Source of the DNA: Thamnaconus septentrionalis
Lineage: Eukaryota > Chordata > Actinopteri > Tetraodontiformes > Monacanthidae
DNA: 64,000 nucleotides
Assembly (NCBI GenBank): GCA_009823395.1
Contig: CM020515.1
Coordinates: 6,339,489 to 6,403,488 of the forward strand
Direction of reading: 5' to 3'
Shown here: positions 10,418-22,814 of the stretch, piece by piece
Layout of the letters: each line of letters starts with the position of its first letter
Position numbering within the stretch: position 1 is the stretch's first letter
The notes under the pieces: generated by a model
The model's database searches: none
The model's input: only the letters and a program-made list of their open reading frames with translations
Told to the model about the DNA's origin: nothing
Translations under genes and position numbers: made by a program

Positions 10418-11988
10418 TCAATAAGGTCTGAACTTCCTTTGTGCCCTCAGAAGGGCTATTTTCTGTTTATCCTCTTCAAACTTTTTCCTAAGCTCAGCAA
10501 TATCTGGTGAGGGGAAAAAAAAAACACTTCACTCAAGTTTCTATTGTCATGTCGGGACCAGAAAAGAATTATAAATTAAACACTTACGTTCTTTCTGTGT
10601 ATTTTTGTGCTGCCAGGAGTAGAAGTTCAAGAGCTCCTTCCTCTTCTTCTTCTTCATCTCTTTCTGTAAAGTCCTCCGGTTGGCTGCCTCGCTGTGGGGG
10701 CGGGCCTTGGCACCCTTTGGTCCTTTTGTGACCTTTGTCCAGCCCTCTTCATCCTCCTTTTGCTTGTCTGCCGCCTCCTTCTGCTTCTCCTCCTCCTGTC
10801 GCACAAACATCGCGCAAAGCTGACGTGCTGTGTCGCTCTAAGAGACGCGTGCGTGCCCTGCCGGGGAAGGTCTCACCTTTTCTTTTCGCTTGTCGTGGTC
10901 AACCATGAAGGAGTCGACGAGCTCCTGCAGTTTTTCCGTTTGAATAAAAGACGCCCTGTACTTCTGGATCCACTCTGGCAAGATACAGAGGCGGGAAGAA
11001 TACAGCGGCAGTTTGACCAATTAACACAGACCTCAAGATTGTAAGTGAATATAAAGCAACACAAATGAGCCACAAATCCTATAAAAACAAAACAAAACAG
11101 TACAACAATAAAAGTCAATGGACCACTGTCGTGTCACTCACTTTGTACTCCGGTATTTACAGGATGTTGCTCTGTAGAGACCACCAACGGGACATTGTGT
11201 GGGTGAGATTTAACCGCTGTTAAACTTGAAGATGCACGGAACACAATGTAGCCCACTTTAAAACACTGCGGAGAACAGACAAGGAAGGGAAATGAAGACA
11301 CTTGCTTCACTAAACAGAGCTAAAGGAGACATTGCACATGGAGTCAGCTGCAAGGAGAGCTCACCTGTTTTTCAGCAGGTTTGAAGTACTGGGACAGTTT
11401 GGGTCCAGAATCCCGAGGCAAGCCTGGGTGGTCGTTTAACTCCACCGACTGAACAGTGCCAAACTGCGAGAACAATTCTTTGACAATATCCTGAAACGCA
11501 GGCAACAAGAGAGCGGTATGGGTGAGTTCGTCACTGGATTGTGTACAGTGGAGTCTGTGCTAAACAGTTAGCTTTTCGGCTACACGGACTGTACCTGTGA
11601 GCAGTAAGGGGGAATGTTGAGCACAAACAGAGTCCGGTCCAGAGGTCTGTGAGAGCTGCTCTCGGCTCGAACCTTGTGATCTTTGACATACAGCTTGTGC
11701 TGCGCGGCGCTGTCGGGAGCAAACTGTATGGGTAAAACTGCGAGAAGAGGGAGGAAAAGCAACACGTTAACACTGTGGCGTTACTGTAGTTCAGTCGTGA
11801 GCGATTCCCGAAGGCAAACGGAGGGGAAAGCCGCAAAGACGCAAAGGTTAAAATGGCACTACGAATAAATGTACATTTAAGCGTGTGGGTATACAGAAGT
11901 GTCATTTATTTCGGCACATAATACCTGTAAAACCTCCAGGGATAACACAAGCCGCACTGGTGGCATGTTTCCTTTTGGACGGCGCCAT
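10418..11988 (-). CDS. rrp7a: Ribosomal RNA-processing protein 7 homolog A, 7 exons
   Basis: Exons, 5' to 3': 11925-11988, 11595-11737, 11365-11490, 11142-11265, 10877-10974, 10588-10795, 10418-10503. This gives 282 aa, against about 280 in human. It starts MAPSKRKHATSAACVIPGG. An RRM-like segment (RTLFVLNIPPYCSQ, DIVKELFSQFGTVQSVEL) is followed by the conserved RRP7 C-terminal region: WIQKYRASFIQTEKLQELVD, DEEGWTKVTKGPKG, RKELLNFYSWQHK and the terminal LLRAQRKFRPY. RRP7 acts in the small-subunit processome (UTP-C/CURI-like) during 18S rRNA maturation in the nucleolus. The start codon lies in CCAAGATGGCGCC, a YY1-like motif common in housekeeping promoters. The gene converges on the ZP gene and has a short 3' UTR. 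Confidence 0.95.
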
Positions 11989-12766
11989 CTTGGTGTGACC
12001 TTTTAAACCGGAAGTACTACTAACGACGGCGTACAAAAACCCGTTATGATGGGGGGGGGGGTTATTTCAAACAGGTTTATGTTTTGTATTTTACCGACAA
12101 TATAATTTTAAGAAATTCGAGCTTTTTTAAAATGATGTCTTGGCTTTTTGTTTTGTTAATAAATCTAAATGTTTTCTAACATTTAGCCAAAACAAATGAT
12201 TTCAGGGGCGACGCTGCCGCCTGACAGCAAGAAGGTCGTTGGTTCAATCCCGGGTCTGTGTGGAGTCTGCATGTTCTTCCCGTGTCTGCGTGGTTTCTCT
12301 CAGGGTTCTCCAGCTTCCTCCCAAAGTCCAAACACATGCATGTGAAGTCATTTGGAAACTCTAAATTGTCCGTACGTGTGTATGTGAGCGCGAATGGTTG
12401 TTTGTCTCTATGTGGCCCTGCGATGAACTGGCGACTTGTCCAGGGTGTCTGTCACCCTGCTTTCACCCTATGAGAGCTAGGAGAGGGTCCAGCACCCTGA
12501 GATAAGGAATAAATGGGTATTGAAAACAAATGGATGGAAATTACTTCAGATTTCTATTGACTAAACAAAAATATCTTCCAACTTAATTTCAAGCACAAAT
12601 CGAGCCCCAAAAATATAAAGTTCAACATTTTTACCGACTCACTTTTGGGAGCTTCTTTGTTAGTTTTAAAGCTCAAATCTATTTTGAAACGACAATGACA
12701 TCAAAGGTTTAAAAACAAAAAAAAAGTTGAGGCAAAAATCTTTGACAAAATCTACAAAGCTAGATA
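11989..12766. other. Interval between RRP7A 5' end and POLDIP3 3' end
   Basis: The proximal ~100 bp should hold the RRP7A promoter. A (G)n run lies at about 12050. A dispersed SINE-like repeat occupies 12206-12540. The rest is A/T-rich with no coding signal. Confidence 0.45.
12206..12540 (+). mobile_element. Fish SINE-like dispersed repeat, plus-strand copy
   Basis: Same family as the copy at 3934-4306: GCTGCCGCCTGACAGCAAG, GCATGTTCTTCCCGTGTCTG, GTTGTTTGTCTCTATGTGGC and GATGAACTGGCGACTTGTCC. It ends in a GGATGG-rich tail. Flanking words aaatgatttcag / aaattacttcag form an imperfect possible target duplication. Confidence 0.65.
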
Positions 12767-12772
12767 TTTATT
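12767..12772 (-). terminator. Candidate POLDIP3 poly(A) signal
   Basis: AATAAA on the minus strand about 850 nt beyond the POLDIP3 stop. The intervening sequence is A/T-rich and non-coding, consistent with a 3' UTR. Confidence 0.45.
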
Positions 12773-13617
12773 GGCGACATTTCCCAGACAAGCCTGTTTT
12801 CTTAAGTCTCTTAGTGAATGACACACTGTTTAAAAAAAGGGGGGGGGGATGTCAGTCTTTTTGCAAGACAAAAAAAAAAATCAATGTAACATATACATGA
12901 ATAATACACACAATTTGGTTTAAAAAACAAAAACAAAAAAAACAAAACAAAAAACAACCCCAGATTCAGGACCAAAACAAAACCGTGCACAATCATTTGA
13001 ATGCCTTAAAGACTACACTGAATATGGCAGTAAACTGTTTTTTTAAGTTTGTTTATTAGCTTGAAGTCAAATTACTGATTTTGGGAGGGCAACTTTATTT
13101 TACAGCCTAATTAAACAGTGATATGTTTTTTTTCCCATTTAATATGGCCCACATTAGTTTTTTTTGGGAATCTCTATTTGCTTAAAAAAAAACAGCATAT
13201 AAATGTATTAGTGACCATTTAGTGTCATCTGAAAATTGAACAGGCCTTATCATTGAAACACGGTGGCATCAAATTAACAAAAAGAAAAACAAACAAAACA
13301 AGAGTAAACATCGCTAAATAGTCAGCTTTGTGTGGCATACCTCTGATCAAATTAAAACCTAAAACAACATGACAAATCTCTCCAGTCATCGTACTACAAA
13401 GAAATAAAGAGGACATTTTGAATAGCACAAAATCAAACACACATCGTTGCAGATCCATAGAGTTTACGCTGAAGAATTGATAAGGTGTAAAAGTCGGCTT
13501 CTTACGCGAGAATGCAGGCTGTCAACTTGGAAAAAAACCACAGTTTGTACATGAATGCTGACAATGCCGTTTGTATGGTCAGGGTATTCACAGGAGACGG
13601 TGGGGGGCAGGGAGGAG

Positions 13618-16600
13618 CTATATTTTGATGCGAAAAGCGGTGGCCTGCGAGTTGGGGGTCTCGGTGGTGGAGGTGGTCTGGGCAGTGGACTTGAACAGGG
13701 CTTTCAGGATGGTCTGGGGGTCCACCTCTGGAGTGGGCTGGGAGGAGGCACGCTGACCGCTGGGGCGGGACAGGGAGGAGGGCAGGCCGTCCTTCTTTGG
13801 GCCGCTCCCTGTGCCGGGATTATCACTTAGCCTCCTGAAATGCATCAAAGAGAGATCAGTGGATATTCACTGGTTAATTAAAAGCTCTAGATTCTTTCAA
13901 CACGCTGACTGTGTATTTAAAATATGACTTTAGTTTCATCAACCGTGTGATTTCCCAGAAAGAAAACGCTTACTTTACATTTTATGGAAACTCAATGACT
14001 GATCAAATCCTTCCTGTGTAATTCCAGCAACAACTTTATACGACGTACTAATGCTCAGAGCGGAGGAATTTCATTCACTCTGCTCAGAAGGACATGTGCG
14101 CCCGAACCAAAAGAAACAGAGAGGTATTTGAAATCAGCCTTTCGGCCTTACTCACAATAGAATGGGCTGGTCGGAAGTGATGACATTTCCTTGAATGTGA
14201 AGGTTGCACTTCATGGGCTGGCCTGAGGTGGGGAGGGGGGGTCGGGGGGGGATGAGAGGAAAGATTAAAAACATCTCCACGGCGACGCGCGACACAGACG
14301 CAGAGGGAGGGGGATTAACGGCCAAATATCGCTCCTTGAAAGACGCTCATCGGCTCTCCCGCTGCTTCCAATTTCCAAGAACGTGGTGCAACGCCGATTA
14401 AATCGGGGCAATATCACAATGACATTTGAGCACCGAGCCCCATCGAAGCACCTGAGGTGCATTTTATCTGTTATTCCGAAGCTGCGAGTCGACAACTGCT
14501 TCACTGTGTGCTGATGTGACTTTGTCAGATTACATAAATAAACACCATGTAATTATTAATGTAATCCTTCTTCTATAGCCATCCTGTGGTGAAACTGATG
14601 TAGGGATAAAAAAATAAAAAAAATAAAAAACCTCAGCGAGCACAATTATCTCATGTTCCCTCTTTAACGTGCCGCCTATTTGCATATTTCACGAGTGCTC
14701 CGGTTGCGTTGAGCAGCAAGCGGAGATGACTCATATGGCACCACTGAAGGCGTCGCAGCAGGTGGATATTCTGCAGGGGTTTCAGTGCCATTTCTGTGTC
14801 CTGGTGCGCACTCGCAGTGTCACAGCTGATTGCTGCTGGATTAGCAAAGAAAACCAAGGGATCATTGGGTTTTACGGTTAAAAGGAAGACAGTGAAACGA
14901 CTGGAGGCTTATTTTCAAAGCTGTCGAGCGACGTATTGACTTCTTATCTAAACTCTCGAACGCGACGCTTGCTGTGCTGCAGTGAAAAAGCTTTGGTGGA
15001 GCTGTCAAACGCTGCGCTGCTTCAGAGTCCTTCTCTGTGTTGTTTCAAAGTGTTTGATGATTGCTGGGTTTGCCCCTTGCATGTGACTGCAATGCTGCGT
15101 ACGTTGCATTTAGCCACTTTGTCATTTGGTCTAGTACAGTCAGCTCGCGCTATTAGATATTCAGCTCTGTTGGTAATGATGACGATCTTCTGTGAAGACG
15201 CCCAGCGACAGCTTACATTTGGCCTCTAGCACCAAAGAAGAAGAAAGACCAATGCAAACGGATAGCGTTCCTGTTTGGCCTGAAAGCTAATGATGTTCCA
15301 ATACTGCCGCTCAGTTCCAAGTCCTAGTAAATAAGCATGGCGCTTTCCATCAGCTAAATAAAAAGGACAAAACTTCTCTCTTCACTCCACTTTGTCATTG
15401 ACCTGCACATGGAACAGAGCCCAGAGCCCGTTCTGCCATTTTGACTTGCGCGTCCTTGCCACTGGCACCTACCGTCCAGGCAGCGGTTGTTGTACTTCCT
15501 GTACGCGCTCACGGCGTCCTCTTTGCGTACAAACACCACTTCGGCCACGCCCACCTTCGCGAGACGAGCTCGCTTCAAGGCCCCGCACACGCAGAACAGC
15601 TCCTGCAGCCAAACGGACCACAGACAAACACACACACACAGGATGAATCACCGCAGCATCGCAGCGCAGAGTCCATTACAAAGACAAAGGGGGGCTCGTG
15701 GGATCGGCCAGATGCACTTACGACTATGTCCTCTTCGGTGACTCGGGGGTGCAGGTTGTTCACCGTTATTTTCGTCCCCTCCAAAGGACTGACAACAGGC
15801 TGGGGAGACACAAGGCACTGCGTTATTACACCTACAGATTCAAACCAGCTGAAATATGAAGAAACTCTAAGCATACTGGTTGTCTACGGCACGTGACTGC
15901 CCCCGTAAGTCTAGCGAGCGCTCGTGCTGCTAATTCCATACAGTTACTTTAGTGTGATGTTCAACTCTGACCTACCGAGCTCAAAGCCCACTGACTACGC
16001 TGGATTTCCTTCAAAAGGCTCAACTTGCATTCAACAGATACATTTACATTTAAGCTATACGGAAGCAGTGTTTCTGAACCACTGTGCCGCAGCACACTAG
16101 TGTACCGTGATCTAATGTCAGGTGTGCCGTTACCTGAGGCGGTGTTGGAGCGGTCGTGCTGGTTTCCGCCGCATTCTGCTGAAGGGTTCGAGAAACTGGC
16201 TGCAGGGCTGTGGGCGGGGCCCTGCTGGCGGCCATGTGGCTGGCGGGCCTGGTGGGAGCCACGGGGACGGGAGGCCGCGGCGGGGCCGTGTACGCATCGT
16301 TCTTCACCACTTTTGTGATGGGGCCAGACATGGAGAGCGTCGAGGCCATCGTACTCGACTGCAAAGGGCGGACAGAGGATTTGGACAAATGTTAGATTAG
16401 GGGTGGGCAAACTACGGCCTGGGGGCCATATACAGCCCGTTAAGCTTTTTAAATCCGGGCCGCTGAACTAGAAGAAATTATATTAATCGAAAGTAAATCA
16501 AAATATAGCTGCTACCATCCATTTTTACAGTGTTTAAGAGTCATTTCAATGAAGAGCGAAATACATTTTTTCAGTGTTTAATAATGATTTAAATAAAGAG

Positions 16601-17471
16601 CTAAAAACCAGTCAAAAAGTTTGCCCACCCCTGCCCTAACACAAAAATGTTTATCTAGTCTGACACACTGGTGTGATGACCTGAAACACTTTGATGTGGA
16701 AAACAGGAAGCGTGTGGACAAAAAGAAAGAATAGAAAATGATCACCACCTGTGGAGCTGCACGTATTCCCCCAGTCATTGCTATGGGGCGTTGCTGTAAC
16801 AAAAAAAAAAAAAAAAAGAAAAGAACAAAAGTAACAAAATTTAGTTCACATACACTTAACTTACAGTGGTATTTTGTGCCGGCTGTATGGCTGACCTTCT
16901 CTGAAATCACTTTAAACAACAAATGGCCTCACCTGGATGGTCTTAGTTATTTTTAGGGGCGGCGCAGCAGCCGTCTGTGTTCCTCCTATGCTCCTCTTCA
17001 GGCTCAGCCTATCACGAGCATCCATTATTCTCTTGTTGATGCTCTGCTGCGGCGCCACTCCGCCTCTGAGACTCAGTCCATGTACAGTGGGGGTGAACTG
17101 TCGCATGGCTCCGCTGGCAAGATTATTGACCGTTTGGATCTTAATCTGTGGCACAAGGTTCTGGCCCTGCAGCTGCTGCGTGGCAGCAGAAAATTGTGGG
17201 GACTGAGTCAGGCCGGTGAACGGGCTCTGTCCCTGTTTGCGTGAGTTGATCATCTGACGTGCATCCTGCACTCCTCCTCCTCCTCCTCCTCCTCCTCCTC
17301 CTGCTGCTGCTCCTCCCCGGCCACGGATTTTAAAGCGAGCATCTTTCAGGCCCAACTTGTCTCTGGCATCTTTTACCTGAAACACTAAAGATAAGACAGT
17401 GAGGAGATTGAGTTCCTATGAATTCATTGTAGTAACTGGAACAAACAAAAAAGGAGCAGACATTACATTAA

Positions 17472-17535
<64 letters not shown>

Positions 17536-18292
17536 CAACAACATTATAATATATTTTGGATGAATTATTGCTGATCATTACCTGCTCCACCTCCAAGCCT
17601 TTGTCTGACATCGTTGGCCCCAATCTTTTGCCGTGCATCAAAACTGTTACCAGCTCCTCCTCCTCCCCGTCCAAACATGGGTCTGAAGGAAAGTAAAGCC
17701 ATAACGCAAACATTTTCTTTCACGCCGTTTCAAAGACCGGAGAGTTCGTGAAGTGAGATGTTAACTGAACTTTACAACACACGCACTAACGCACAGCTAA
17801 TATCGCCAGGCTCGTGACATAGGTGAAGTGCGTAGGGTCTACAATATGTTAGCTTGTTGGCTAACACCTAGCATTACATTAACATGGCGGAGAAGCAACA
17901 AACAAAAGCAAACTAGCGACAGCGTTCAACGTTAAGAGTGTAATAATACAAAACGGCTTGTCGAGATGGCCGAGTCAAATTAAGGGCGAAACGATTCAAC
18001 GAGTGAGGGATTTAACACATACAGTACTATATGGACAAGCCTACCCAGTGTTACCCCAACACGGCGTAAGCGTTGCTACTGGTGAAACGAGCTAACGTTA
18101 GCCGAAGGAGGCCGAGTGAGCAAAGCGAATTCTTAATTCTATCAGTTCCTTCAGAATGTTGCTGAAAGTCGGCATCCTAATCAAAGGCAAAAGCTGAAAC
18201 ATGCACATGCCGTTCAATTACCGTTTTACTGTTGTTGGCTTTAAATTAATACCGCGCTGTCGAATCACTTCATCCAGAGAAACGTCTGCCAT
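13618..18292 (-). CDS. poldip3: Polymerase delta-interacting protein 3 (SKAR), RRM protein, 9 exons
   Basis: Exons, 5' to 3': 18222-18292, 17582-17682, 16933-17384, 16749-16793, 16134-16358, 15722-15799, 15473-15602, 14156-14222, 13618-13834. This gives 461 aa, against about 421 in human. The start is MADVSLDEVIRQRG, followed by several 'DAR' repeats (FDARQKIG, VKDARDKLGLKDARFKI, VQDARQMI, IMDARDRLSLKR) that characterise SKAR. Pro/Ala-rich linkers lead to an RRM (about 305-375: ITVNNLHPRVTEEDIV, ELFCVCGALKRARL, GVAEVVFVRKEDAV) and the conserved C-terminus EVDPQTILKALFKS...FRIKI. POLDIP3 couples the exon-junction complex and TREX to S6K1-dependent translation and binds DNA polymerase delta p50. 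A CTC microsatellite encodes ten consecutive glycines in exon 3. The small 45-nt exon 4 could be alternatively used. Confidence 0.96.
16066..16130. mobile_element. hAT-like terminal fragment beside the POLDIP3 exon 5 donor
   Basis: CAGTGTTTCTGAACCACTGT followed by GCACACTAGTGTACCGTGAT and TCAGGTGTGCCGT. The same sequence type begins the element at about 35822 in TRIOBP. The fragment stops four bases from the exon 5 splice donor. Confidence 0.5.
16399..16632. mobile_element. hAT-type MITE in POLDIP3 intron 4
   Basis: Terminal inverted repeats AGGGGTGGGCAAACT at the left and AGTTTGCCCACCCCT at the right, 234 bp in all, with no ORF. The 8-bp target duplication is not clear. Confidence 0.65.
17471..17532. 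repeat. Poly(A) plus (CA)n microsatellite
   Basis: About 18 A followed by about 22 CA units in POLDIP3 intron 2. Confidence 0.9.
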
Positions 18293-19505
18293 TTTCTCAA
18301 TGATTCACTGCGCTTGCGTCCCCGCGAAACTATAAACGAGAGAACGGAAGCCTATAAAGGCCATACAAATCTTCACTAACAAAACTGTCTCAAGTCACAA
18401 GTTTCAATAAACACGAATTATAAAGTATTTACAAACATATTATTTATAAAAGCATATGCTTGTTTGTAATTGAACACCTAAAAACATTTAGATAATGTTC
18501 CAAAGACACTTTCTACTGTTCCAGGCCGGAAAGACAGTCTGCAATCGATTGCTCTTGACTAACTATATATTTGTGACGTAGCCACACTACCCAGACGTCT
18601 TTGCGGTGTAACCAGGTTTCGAGATATGAAAGAAAAATATTATTTATGAGTTGGGAAAGCCGTTTTCGCATGTCATACAACAACATAAAACATTGAATGC
18701 ACAGAATTAAAATGTTTTAAAATTAGCGCAGCCAATTCAATACCACAGTTTGACACCGTAGTAGAACTCAGTCGAACACTACGACTAGCGCGGTCTTCGA
18801 CATCCAACTGGTCATGCCTTAAACTGATGAGTAAGGAAAATAACGACGCGGGGTGACGCCCGTGTCCTCGTTCAACTTACGAGATCAATTTTTGAGAGGG
18901 CTCAGGTCTGCCTTCAGTGGTGACTTGCTTACTTCGCAAGATGCCTTGCGGGACTAGGACCTGCCCCGACCCTGAAAATGTGAAATAACAAATCAAAAAC
19001 ACGAGCAGAACGGAGTGGCGCCACTGCAAAGAGATATTCTTGAAATAAATGCTATATAAAGACTGTTGGATGGGAAACTTCATTCTAACGTGCTAGGAAC
19101 AACCATACATATGACTTGAACCACCATACATACTGGCGTAGCAAGTATCAAACGTCTTGAATGAGGATGGTTTTTATTGTCCCAAATGTTCATATTAACG
19201 AAACAATAGATATTTTGTCACATTTAAAAAATATATATATTTCTGCTATTTTAGAATGCACTGTATACTTATTAATTATCTTAGCAGACTTTGACCAGCG
19301 ACAATGTTTCTTTCAGTTACTTGGTCTGAAGTATTGTTCCACTACAAATTAGTCATGCTGGGGGAGGACTACAATTCCCAGAATGCATCCGGGCAGGCGC
19401 AGATAAAAAAAAAAAAAAAAAGCAAGCTGCTCTCTCGATGCGTGGAGCTGTTCATCACCGCTACCTCGCATCGCTTTTCTTGCGGATCCATTTGAGGAGA
19501 CATCA
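18293..19505. promoter_or_regulatory. Divergent POLDIP3 / FAM234B intergenic region
   Basis: About 1.2 kb between the two start codons. No coding signal. The right end, about 19380-19500, has a poly-A run and G/C-richer sequence near the FAM234B start. Promoters for both genes are inferred from the head-to-head layout. Confidence 0.45.
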
Positions 19506-22500
19506 ATGGCTGCAGCTCTGTCCCGCGCGCTCAAACTGCCCGGTAAGACGCCCTTCACCTTCTCCATCAGCCACAACGAGGACGAGAACCATTTTAGCCG
19601 CTAATAAGCCTTTTGTCGCAATAATGTGAAGGTCTTTTCGTGTTGCGTTAAAAAAAAAACACAAAAAAACAAAAACGTGTATCTGATTCGTATGTTTTTT
19701 CGCCGTGCAGCACAAATTCACAAATTGTCACACATTGCCTCCAGTTTCTTTGATTTGACACACACGTTTGACAGTAGTGTCATTTTAAAAATAACAACAG
19801 TTTTCCTCAGAGAGGCGCATGCTGTCATCTCGTCCACAGCGCCCCTGCTGTCCTCTCCGCTAGCCGCTAGCTAACGCCAGTATTGCAGAGAGTGATGCGC
19901 TGCTGCACAGTAAACAAGCATATTATAAAACAGTTATTATTGTATTGCGCCAAACGATGTTCTTAAGGTGTGTTTTTGTCTGCATAATGCTTCCTTAAGT
20001 CATCAATTGTTTAATTTTTTAATGTCTGTTTGTAAGAGCAGGTTTCTAGATTTGTATTCATTGGGGAGAAAAAGCACTGTATTTGTTAGATATTGCATGA
20101 GATTATGGTCGGATATATAGAGACTACATTTTAATTAATTAAAATGTAGTCTCTTAATTAATTTAATTTTTTATTTCATTTGTTGTTCTGTGTAATAAAT
20201 GTTAATTAACTGGAATGCCACCTGCACAAAAAAAGAGAAAAATAAATCCACAAGAAATATTAATTAATTTGTTTCAAATATAAGAAATTATTTGAAGCAA
20301 AACATATGTGTTATATAACCCGGTGGCCCATATCCACTATGAAGCCACATGGAAGAATATCTGTTCCGAAGGAGGGCTGTATTAATAATGCATCAGTACA
20401 AACGACGCAGTGATCACTTGCCATATTTTAAATTAGAACAGCAGAAGAGTTGTTCTACCAACAAGCGTCTCGTCTCCACAGGAAAGAAGGGCCCCGATCT
20501 GGGCGAGTACGACCCGCTGACCCAGGCGGACAGCGAGGACGAGAGCGAAGAGGACGATCTGGTCCTCAACTACCCCCGGAACGGCCTCGGCAGGGATGGC
20601 TGCCTCGGGTCGGGCTCCTCCAAGCTGCGGGGCGGCAGATCGGGGAGGCTGGTGGGGGCCGAGGACGACGCCCCCGAGGATGAGGAGGAGGAGGAAGAGG
20701 AGGACAAGTGGAGGGAAGGACTCAAATCCAAATCCAAGCAAGCCGTGGGCGACCTGAGAGCGACGCAGTACTGGAGCAGCCACAGGGACGCGGGCAGGGA
20801 CAGGTCAGGGGAGGACAGGGGCGGGTCCGGGCCTCTAGGGGGCGCCGTGCTGGGGGCGCATGGCGCCGATGCGGAGGCCAAGAGGGTGAGGAATGCTGTC
20901 CGAAGCGCATTTTTCCTGGTGCCGCTGGTGTGTGCCATGCTGCTCGTGCTGCTGTGTGCGTTTCTGATCCCGTGTCGGAAGGGGGAGCTGGAAAGGAGGA
21001 TGCAGTGGGAGAGAGCACTGGGAGTGATCCCGAGAGGTGAGCTAAAAAAAAAAAAACAAGACAAAAAAACTTCACACATCCAACACCCTCGTTTCCCCCC
21101 GAATCACGTACGACGTTAAAGGCCCAGTGTGTGAGATTTAGCATCACCTACTGGTGAAAAAGCGTATTGCGAAAAGCAATCAATCCATAAAACCCAGAGT
21201 CCACTCAAGACGAGACCGAGGCGAGACCAGGGCCCTTAAAAAAAGCGGTCTGGAGACCGAGACCAACCTCGAGTACTGCAACGCTACCATAAAAGACGTA
21301 AACATGAACGTTAGCGCGCCCCGCTCATTCTACGACGCCTTAGCGAGGAGCCTCCGCGGCGAGACACCACCAGCCCAACCACTCATCAGCCCGCGGTAAT
21401 TACACAGCGCTCAGAGCCGCGCACGGGATTAGACCTCCAGCGACGTCACACTCTTTTGTGTTCTTACAAAATACTGTTGTCGGAAAAACACACGACTCAC
21501 GCTCTTCATTTTTTTTGGCCTGACTCACTTATTTTTCCAACATCCGTCCATTTTCAATACCCGCTTCGTCCTGAGCTCAGGGTCACGGAGGTCTGCTGGA
21601 GCCTCTGTCCAGCTGTCGTAGCTGTCATAACCACCGCTCGCAGTCACACACACTCCTACGGACAATTTGGAGTTCACATTTCAATTCACACGCATGTTTT
21701 TGGACTGTGGGAGGAAGCCTGAGAACCCGGAGAGAACCAATGCAGACACAGGGAGAACATGCAAATTCCACACAGAAAGGTACTCAGTCCCGGGAATCGA
21801 ACCCACAACCCTCTTGCTGTGAGGCGGCAGTGCCAACCACTGCACCACCGTGGGAGAGTAAGTCTATGGAGGAAACTCTTCTGGAGAGTCTGTGTTGCTA
21901 CAGATGTAGAGCCAAGTTTCATGATGTCAAAAACCCAGTTAGCTACTAGCTGCTGGCTAGCTTAGCTCCGAGGAGGGGGTCGCTGCAGGCGCGGGCATCA
22001 GCATTAGCATTAACAGAAATTAGCGAAATCCACTTTTGGGAGAACCTGAAGTAGAACCCTCGCAGACACAAGGAGAGCATGTAAACTCCACACAGAAAAA
22101 TCCCAGGAGACCCCGGAATCAAAGCCACGACCCTCCCTAACTGTGAGGCGGCAGCGCTAACCGCTGCACCACCGTGCCGCCCAACACCTTTTCAAAATAA
22201 ACACAGGGCCTGCCCTGCCACGCACGTACAGCTCCTGCAGTCATTAAAACGGAGACTTCGCTGATGTCATATTTTGGTTTTCCTGATGTGTTTTTCTCTT
22301 CCCAGGCGGGTTTCCACCTGCCCTGGCCATGTGGGACTTGGACGGCGACTCGCTGCAGGACGTCCTGGTGGGCGTCACCGAATACGCCAACAACTCGCGC
22401 GCCTCTAAAGACACCAAGGGTATGTAGGCGCTCGGCCGGGAAACGAACTCGCAGCCCCTTTTCAACAAACACGCACGGGATCCATTTTTTCTTAAATATA

Positions 22501-22747
22501 ATTATTATATTATAATATATTATTAAATAATTCCCCAAGTAACTGTAATATAATTACACAATTACTTTTTTGCCAGTAATGTAACTGATTACATTTACCT
22601 CCATTTTGTAATTACATTTCGTAACCTAGCACATGTGACTCGTGACTCTCCAACACTGGGTTCTTCCAGCGCAGCGTTTCTTTTCTGGGTCGCAGAGCAG
22701 TTTTGAATGGGTTCTGACTTTGTGAGCAGTTTCCTGTTTTTATTTGT

Positions 22748-22814
<67 letters not shown>

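Noticed and set aside
17489..17532. CRISPR-like regular repeats
   Set aside because: All tandem arrays in the window are mono- to penta-nucleotide microsatellites without spacers; vertebrate sequence.
20433..20783. Antisense ORFs opposite FAM234B exon 2
   Set aside because: Shadows of a G/C-rich acidic coding exon; the sense frame matches FAM234B.
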